Source: DYJE01 sp041660385 (GTDB taxonomy: Bacteria; Desulfobacterota; Desulfobacteria; Desulfobacterales; Desulfolunaceae). From it: 64,000 nucleotides of DNA. The stretch spans positions 150,620 to 214,619 of the forward strand of contig JBAZWJ010000001.1 in NCBI GenBank assembly GCA_041660385.1. Direction: 5' to 3'. The position numbers and the translations under genes were made by a program. Of this stretch, positions 59,574 through 64,000 are shown piece by piece. Numbering within the stretch: position 1 is the stretch's first letter; every line of letters begins with the position of its first letter. The notes under the pieces were generated by a model that searched no databases, was not told the DNA's origin, and saw nothing but the letters and a program-made list of their open reading frames with translations.

Positions 59574-61715
59574 ATGCGCTCAAGCCCATCAAAAATCCTT
59601 GTATGCCTGTCAAGCGGCTTTGTTCTCGCAGGTGTCATTGTTTTTATTATTTCGTTCCTGTCTCCCAAGCTTCTTTTTTTAAACACCACATCAACCGGCG
59701 GCGATACAGCCTCCCATACCTTCGCCGCCTGGTACCTCAAAAACAACCTTCTGCCATCGGGCCAGATCACCGGGTGGACCATGGGCAATCTGGGAGGGTT
59801 TCCCCTCCTTGAAAATTACTTTTTCCTTCCTTTTCTCCTCATGGCTGTTTTATCCTATGTCATACCGATCAACATCGCCTTCAAGCTGGTTACAACGTTT
59901 GGAATCCTTGGACTTCCCTTGGCCATCTTCTTTTTTTTCCGCAAATTGAAACAGCCGTTTCCCGTACAACAGGTCGCCGCTTTTCTATCTCTCCCCTACC
60001 TTTTTATGGAAGGCCAATCCATCTGGGGAGGCAACATCGCCTCAAGTCTATCAGGAACGTTCTGTTACTCTTTGGGCCTTTGCTTCTCCCTTGTTTTCCT
60101 TGGCCTTCTTTACGATCAGGCGACTAAAAACACACGTAGAGTAATTCCGCAGGTCATGCTTTGTTCGGTCGTTCTTGCCTTGACCGGGTTCTGCCATGGC
60201 TATACCCTTCTTTTTTCCGGATTCGCTTCTCTTTTCTTTCTCCTTGTACCAGGCCAATTCAAAGCGAACCTGAAAACACTGATCATTGTCCACAGCACAG
60301 CCATCGGCCTCATGGCGTTCTGGCTTTTTCCACTCATAGGCCATCTCCCGTGGACTACTCCCTTTGGATTTGTGTGGAATTTCCATGATGCAGGCCGGTT
60401 TTTTGATCAGATATTTCCCATGGTCGTCCGACCCTTTGTTCTGCTTTCCCTTTTCGGGCTGTTTGGCTGGCTCGTCAACACATTTAAACAAAGAAAAAGC
60501 GGTTTTCAGGATTCTGATACCGCCATACTTTTTCTCGTTTACCTATCATTCACAGGCCTCTGCTTATACACAGTGGGTGCATCGTTAAAACTTGTGGATG
60601 TCAGATTCCTTCCCTTTTTCCAGCTTTTCACCGTCATCTCAGGTGCCATGGTATTCTCCCGGCTTTCAGCAAGCAACCGTTCCACCGCCTTTGTCCTCCT
60701 GTTTTTCATGTTCGCCGTCATGCTCTGGGTGGACCGCAGGGAAACCCATATCAGAAACTGGGCTATCCACAACAACAAAGGGTTTGAAAACACGCCTCTC
60801 TGGAACGATGTCCAAGCCATTATGCACCATCTTCGCGGAACGGTAAACGACCCCAGAGCTGTTTATGAAAACAGCCCGGTTTACGAACATTCAGGGACTA
60901 TCCGCACCATGGAATCCCTTCCGCTCTTTTCAGGTCGGAGTACACTTGAGGGAGTTTACATCCAGGCCAGCGTCCTTTCACCAGCCATTTACTGTCTCCA
61001 GGCTGAAATTTCCAGATACCCGTCCATGCCTCTGGTGGAGTACGACTACCCCTCCTTTGATCTGGATGCCGCAGCAAAACACCTGAGGCTGTTCAACGTC
61101 AGTCACCTGATCCTGACCGAACCTGAAAGCAGAAAAGCAGCCTGGACCAACCGCTCATACATTCCCGTTCTCAAGCAAGGCCCCTTTGAAGTATTTGCTG
61201 TCAAAGGGAATAACAACACCTATGTGGAGCCCTTAAAATACCGCCCGGTTCTCATTTCCGATCCCGATTTCAAAAAGCCTTTTTATTCATGGTTCAGAAA
61301 CGAAAACAATGACGTATTTCTGATTTACGACAAACAACCTGGGCCAAAGGAAAAGTCCCTTTTTCTTTCCACATCTGCCAATGAACCGTTGGAACCGGTG
61401 AAACATCCTGTAAAATCAAAGATCAGTCAGAACGAAATCCTTATTGATCAGGCCACACCGGGCCATCCCCTGGTGATTAAAGTATCCTATCATCCCAACT
61501 GGAAAGTTGAGGGCGCGGATAAAATCTATCTGGCATCCCCAGGATTCATGGTGGTCTACCCCACATCAACCAAAGTCCGATTATATTTCGGCTCATCATT
61601 CGCTGATCATCTGGGGCTATGGACCAGCCTTGCCACCCTGTTCGCCCTTGTCGTTTCGGTTATGATCAGATATTTCACTACTCCACGTCCCGGAAAGGAA
61701 ATCGTCCATGCCTGA
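59574..61715 (+). CDS. Multi-spanning membrane protein, glycosyltransferase-like (YfhO/6-pyruvoyl-related type)
   Basis: A 713-residue integral membrane protein. About twelve hydrophobic segments lie in residues ~10-400 (for example LMAVLSYVIPINIAFKLVTTFGILGLPLAIFFFFRKL). An early motif STGGDTASHTFAAWYLKNNLLPSG is like the DxxxH loop of GT-C type transferases. The C-terminal ~270 residues are extracytoplasmic, ending in one more membrane helix (LWTSLATLFALVVSVMI). It overlaps the next glycosyltransferase by 8 bp. A lipid-linked sugar transfer role is inferred. Confidence 0.8.
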   Translation: MRSSPSKILVCLSSGFVLAGVIVFIISFLSPKLLFLNTTSTGGDTASHTFAAWYLKNNLLPSGQITGWTMGNLGGFPLLENYFFLPFLLMAVLSYVIPINIAFKLVTTFGILGLPLAIFFFFRKLKQPFPVQQVAAFLSLPYLFMEGQSIWGGNIASSLSGTFCYSLGLCFSLVFLGLLYDQATKNTRRVIPQVMLCSVVLALTGFCHGYTLLFSGFASLFFLLVPGQFKANLKTLIIVHSTAIGLMAFWLFPLIGHLPWTTPFGFVWNFHDAGRFFDQIFPMVVRPFVLLSLFGLFGWLVNTFKQRKSGFQDSDTAILFLVYLSFTGLCLYTVGASLKLVDVRFLPFFQLFTVISGAMVFSRLSASNRSTAFVLLFFMFAVMLWVDRRETHIRNWAIHNNKGFENTPLWNDVQAIMHHLRGTVNDPRAVYENSPVYEHSGTIRTMESLPLFSGRSTLEGVYIQASVLSPAIYCLQAEISRYPSMPLVEYDYPSFDLDAAAKHLRLFNVSHLILTEPESRKAAWTNRSYIPVLKQGPFEVFAVKGNNNTYVEPLKYRPVLISDPDFKKPFYSWFRNENNDVFLIYDKQPGPKEKSLFLSTSANEPLEPVKHPVKSKISQNEILIDQATPGHPLVIKVSYHPNWKVEGADKIYLASPGFMVVYPTSTKVRLYFGSSFADHLGLWTSLATLFALVVSVMIRYFTTPRPGKEIVHA

Positions 61716-62466
61716 GCCATATCACAGCGGAATTACAATTTTCATTCCTGTTTTCAACGAAGAAGCGATGGTGGAAGCCCATATAAAAAAACTCATGATC
61801 TATCTCCAGGAACTTGGATTCCCATACGAAATCATCGTTGGAAGCAACGGTTCTTTTGACAAAACCGTCATGATCATAGAAACCCTCAAAAAAGACATCC
61901 CCTGCCTTGATTATTTCCATATCCCCATGAAAGCTGTAGGCCGGGCCTTTCGCATGGGTCTTGAGATAGCCCGGTTCAACCGTGTCATCAGTCTGGACAT
62001 GGACCTTTCCATCGATCTTTCGTTCATCGAACGGGCTTATCACCAGCTTGAAACATCCCATGTGGTAGTCGGCTCCAAAATCACCGGAGACCAGCGACGT
62101 TCAGTCCTTCGAAAAACGGCCAGCAACGCTTTCATCTTCTGCGCCCGCGCCCTTCTGGGTCTTTCGTACAGCGACTACTCCATTGCCGCAAAAGCATACA
62201 GAAAGGACGCCATATCAGCCTATCTCCCCCATATGGATGATAAAACCTTCTACGTAACGGAGATCCTGTTCCGTGCCTTTCGCGACGGGAAAACCCTCAC
62301 AGAAATCCCCGTGGACTGCAACGACACCCGTCCCAGCCGTTTCAATCTGATCCACGAAGGATGGTACAAATTTTCTCGTCTGTTCGTTCTCTATTACGCA
62401 GAAAAATGCCGAAACAAAAAGAAGTTCATGCAATCCGCAGGGGCGGGCTCTAAACCCGTCCCATAA
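61708..62466 (+). CDS. Family 2 glycosyltransferase with REP-encoded C-terminus
   Basis: A 252-residue GT2. The nucleotide-sugar region starts TIFIPVFNEEAMVEAHIKKL. The DxD-like motif is VISLDMDLSIDLSF, and the acceptor-side catalytic region lies near YSIAAKAYRKDAI, TFYVTEILFRAFRDG. It probably makes a polyprenyl-linked sugar for the membrane protein just upstream. The final residues (AGAGSKPVP) are encoded by a REP palindrome at 62438-62462, so the natural C-terminus was replaced or extended. Confidence 0.9.
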   Translation: MPEPYHSGITIFIPVFNEEAMVEAHIKKLMIYLQELGFPYEIIVGSNGSFDKTVMIIETLKKDIPCLDYFHIPMKAVGRAFRMGLEIARFNRVISLDMDLSIDLSFIERAYHQLETSHVVVGSKITGDQRRSVLRKTASNAFIFCARALLGLSYSDYSIAAKAYRKDAISAYLPHMDDKTFYVTEILFRAFRDGKTLTEIPVDCNDTRPSRFNLIHEGWYKFSRLFVLYYAEKCRNKKKFMQSAGAGSKPVP

Positions 62467-62601
62467 CCCCCAAACCCTCACGGTGCTTATGTTTTGACAT
62501 ACCACTGTCATTAAACGCCCGCCCACCAAGAAGTTAAACATCCCACCTATCAAGCAAATATTCATCACAAAAAACAAACTATGTTTACTACATTTTTTAT
62601 C

Positions 62602-62630
62602 TTGACCTACGAAGTGAGTATTCCTATAAT
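62602..62630 (+). promoter_or_regulatory. Sigma-70 promoter of the riboswitch RNA
   Basis: TTGACC (62602-62607), exactly 17 bp, then a perfect TATAAT (62625-62630). Transcription would start about 7 nt downstream, right at the first base pair of the riboswitch P1 stem (62637). Confidence 0.8.
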
Positions 62631-62636
62631 GAAGTC

Positions 62637-62868
62637 AAGCTAAAAGCAAACCACCCGAAAGCGTGGGACGCAAAGCCACTGGCCTAAATCTTTATAACAT
62701 CTAAAAATATTCGGATTCGATTGAAGTAGGGACGAAAAGAAAAAAATAGAAGCGATTTTTAAATAGTGAAGATCGTATTCTCGAAAAGAAAATAAAATAA
62801 TATCCCGAACCAAGAAGAAAAATTTCCGAAAAGAGTATAAAGACAGGGTAGCAGGGCTGCCTTAGCTT
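62637..62868 (+). promoter_or_regulatory. GEMM-I cyclic dinucleotide riboswitch with 139-nt insertion (candidate cAMP-GMP type)
   Basis: The P1 stem AAGCTAA (62637-62643) pairs with TTAGCTT (62862-62868). The P2 region GCAAACC, GAAA tetraloop and GGGACGCAAAGCC (62646-62677) matches the GEMM-I consensus. GGCCTAAA and GGTAGCAGGGCTGCC form the receptor-bearing P3 side. TCTTTATA (62689-62696) pairs with TATAAAGA (62836-62843) to extend P3. It encloses 139 extra nt, where usual loops are short. The base just 5' of GCAAACC, equal to Vc2 position 20, is A instead of G, the mark of cAMP-GMP (GEMM-Ib) riboswitches in Geobacter relatives. The fold is strong; ligand choice is inferred. Confidence 0.88.
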
Positions 62869-62877
62869 AAACATTCC

Positions 62878-62912
62878 GCCGGGTTCGAATTATGTCGAAC
62901 CCGGCTTTTTTT
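62878..62912 (+). terminator. Strong terminator after the riboswitch
   Basis: GCCGGGTTCGA (62878-62888) pairs perfectly with TCGAACCCGGC (62895-62905) around a 6-nt loop, followed by seven T. It begins 9 nt after P1. P1 and the terminator stem do not overlap, so ligand control by simple alternative pairing is not evident. Confidence 0.95.
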
Positions 62913-62944
62913 GTTTCTCAATAAGAACATTTTTATTCAGCATT

Positions 62945-63224
62945 ATTCAAATCCCATCTAACCAGAATCATAGCTGACCCACACAAAATACAAGTATATA
63001 AGTTTCATTAACTTAACAAACAAGGTCAGGTTTGGAACCTGCCCCTACACCCGTAGGGGCGGGTTCCAAACCCGTCCCTAAAAACCAATATTCAAATCCC
63101 ATCTGGCCAGAATCATAGTTGACCCACACATAATATAAGTATATAAGTTCCATTAACGTAACAAACAAGGGCAGGTCTGGAACCTGTCCCTACACCCGTA
63201 GGGGCGGGTTCCAAACCCGTCCCC
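62945..63224. repeat. 145-bp tandem duplication with inverted REP pairs
   Basis: Copy 1 (62945-63078) and copy 2 (63090-63224) both start ATTCAAATCCCATCT and end in an inverted REP pair (63024-63048/63053-63078 and 63169-63193/63198-63224) joined by ACCC around CCTACACCCGTAGG. They differ at about 10% of positions. This region separates the riboswitch from the RAYT gene; no gene is present. Confidence 0.85.
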
Positions 63225-63276
63225 GATAAACCGCTGCACTCAATAATAATTCCAGATCATTATAACCATATTTGCA

Positions 63277-63840
63277 ATGAAAACAATAAACAACCAGAAC
63301 CGCAAATCCATCCGATTTAACAACTACAATTACGCCAAAAACGGCACCTATTTCATTACACTTTGCACTCAAAACCGCGAACACACATTCGGAACTATCA
63401 CAAACCGAACGATGATATTAAACGACCTTGGCTCGTTCGTTCAAAAAACATGGCACGATCTACCCAACCACAATCCATCCGTGGATCTGAACGCGTTCGT
63501 CATCATGCCAAACCATATCCACGGGGTTGTGGTGATTGAATCCAAAAGAGCTGACATGGGACATTTTGGGACGGGTTTGGAACCCGGCCCAACGCATGGG
63601 TTGACGGAAATTGTACGGCAATTGAAAACCTTTTCATCAAAACGAATCAATCAATTCCGGCAAACGCCGGGAATTCAGGTATGGCAACGAAATTATTTCG
63701 AACACATCATCAGAAACGACGAAGAATGGAATTCAGTCCGAGAGTACATCATGTTCAATCCAGCCAAATGGGATGAAGACGTTGAAAACGAACAAAGAAT
63801 AATTATCCCCCATATCCAATGCCCATGGTCGCCGCCGTAG
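63277..63840 (+). mobile_element. REP-associated tyrosine transposase (RAYT)
   Basis: A 187-residue Y1 transposase of the RAYT (TnpA-REP) family. The start is KSIRFNNYNYAKNGTYFITLCTQNRE. The HUH-type motif is MPNHIHGVVVIE and the catalytic Tyr is in QRNYFEHIIRNDEEWNSVREYIMFNP. It cuts single-stranded REP DNA and is thought to spread REPs. Residues GTGLEPGPTH after the HUH motif are encoded by a REP (63568-63590). REP pairs flank the gene 53 bp upstream and 48 bp downstream. Confidence 0.93.
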
Positions 63841-63887
63841 ATGTATGCAGACTTTGAGGAACCGGAACAGATAAAGTCGCACATCAT

Positions 63888-63943
63888 GGGCAGGTTTGGA
63901 ACCTGCCCCTACACCCGTAGGGGCGGGTTCCAAACCCGTCCCC
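63888..63943. repeat. Inverted REP pair downstream of the RAYT gene
   Basis: GGGCAGGTTTGGAACCTGCC (63888 on) and GTAGGGGCGGGTTCCAAACC (63917 on), followed by GATAAACC as in copy 2 upstream of the gene. Together they frame the RAYT gene as a REPtron-like unit. Confidence 0.9.
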
Positions 63944-64000
63944 GATAAACCAACCGACCCGATCCGAATCCATAAGAATGGGGCAGGAGTGGCCAATCGG

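Noticed and set aside
62602..62912. c-di-GMP-specific riboswitch
   Set aside because: Specific c-di-GMP types have G at the position that is A here; cAMP-GMP or mixed binding is more likely, though not proven.
1..64000. CRISPR array
   Set aside because: The repeats in the window are palindromic REPs, heptamers or tandem duplications; no set of equal repeats with unique spacers and no cas gene was seen.

Overview
The window looks like a chromosomal segment of an anaerobic Desulfobacterota (former Deltaproteobacteria) bacterium, probably near the Desulfobacterales. This is inferred from gene content, not from a database search. The content includes a tRNA-Sec gene, a glycyl radical enzyme with its activase, LarC, a TIGR03960-type radical SAM protein beside RNase G, a sigma-54 type promoter, and many REP elements with a RAYT transposase. 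No rRNA or CRISPR array was seen.

Region by region. 0-3.2 kb holds the end of a DEAD-box helicase gene, a HAD hydrolase, and a decayed BMP-type ABC transporter operon (binding protein, ATPase, permease, each internally deleted). 3.5-14.4 kb is a leftward housekeeping block next to the chromosome origin: TIGR03960 radical SAM, rng, rpmH, rnpA, yidD, yidC, jag, mnmE, a YkgJ-type protein, a small conserved-looking protein and prmA. A consensus parS lies just after mnmE and three weaker parS-like sites are scattered over 2.6-31.6 kb. 14.4-17.2 kb carries htrA and asnS. 17.2-23.4 kb carries a HisKA-REC protein, gyrB, dnaN, an AT-rich candidate origin and an RdgC-like pair. 23.6-30.4 kb carries a lytic transglycosylase, an M6 peptidase broken by a frameshift, rapZ broken by an in-frame stop, a universal stress protein with a sigma-54 promoter, and an alpha/beta hydrolase.

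30.5-38.2 kb is a leftward metabolic cluster: a TetR regulator with a tandem operator, a 985-residue glycyl radical enzyme with an N-terminal SCP2-like lipid-binding domain, its activase, and a double short-chain dehydrogenase fusion. The theme appears to be anaerobic conversion of a hydrophobic substrate. 38.5-46.1 kb is accessory: AT-rich orphan genes separated by attC-like hairpins (a candidate integrase-less integron cassette cluster), an IS110-family element, hipBA, and fragments of other genes including a Fic protein. 46.2-53.7 kb returns to core genes: tRNA-Sec, an M20 peptidase, larC, pgpA, recA, alaS. 53.8-62.5 kb holds a PilZ protein, a beta-helix/FecR/TPR-barrel surface operon, and a membrane protein with a family 2 glycosyltransferase.

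The most interesting part is 62.6-63.9 kb. A near-consensus sigma-70 promoter drives a GEMM-I cyclic dinucleotide riboswitch. It has A at the ligand-specificity position, which points to cAMP-GMP rather than c-di-GMP, and a 139-nt insertion in its P3 stem. A strong terminator follows at once and there is no gene behind it. Next come a 145-bp tandem duplication carrying inverted REP pairs and a RAYT transposase gene that itself contains a REP. REPs of the same family recur across the window and even supply the C-terminus of the neighbouring glycosyltransferase.
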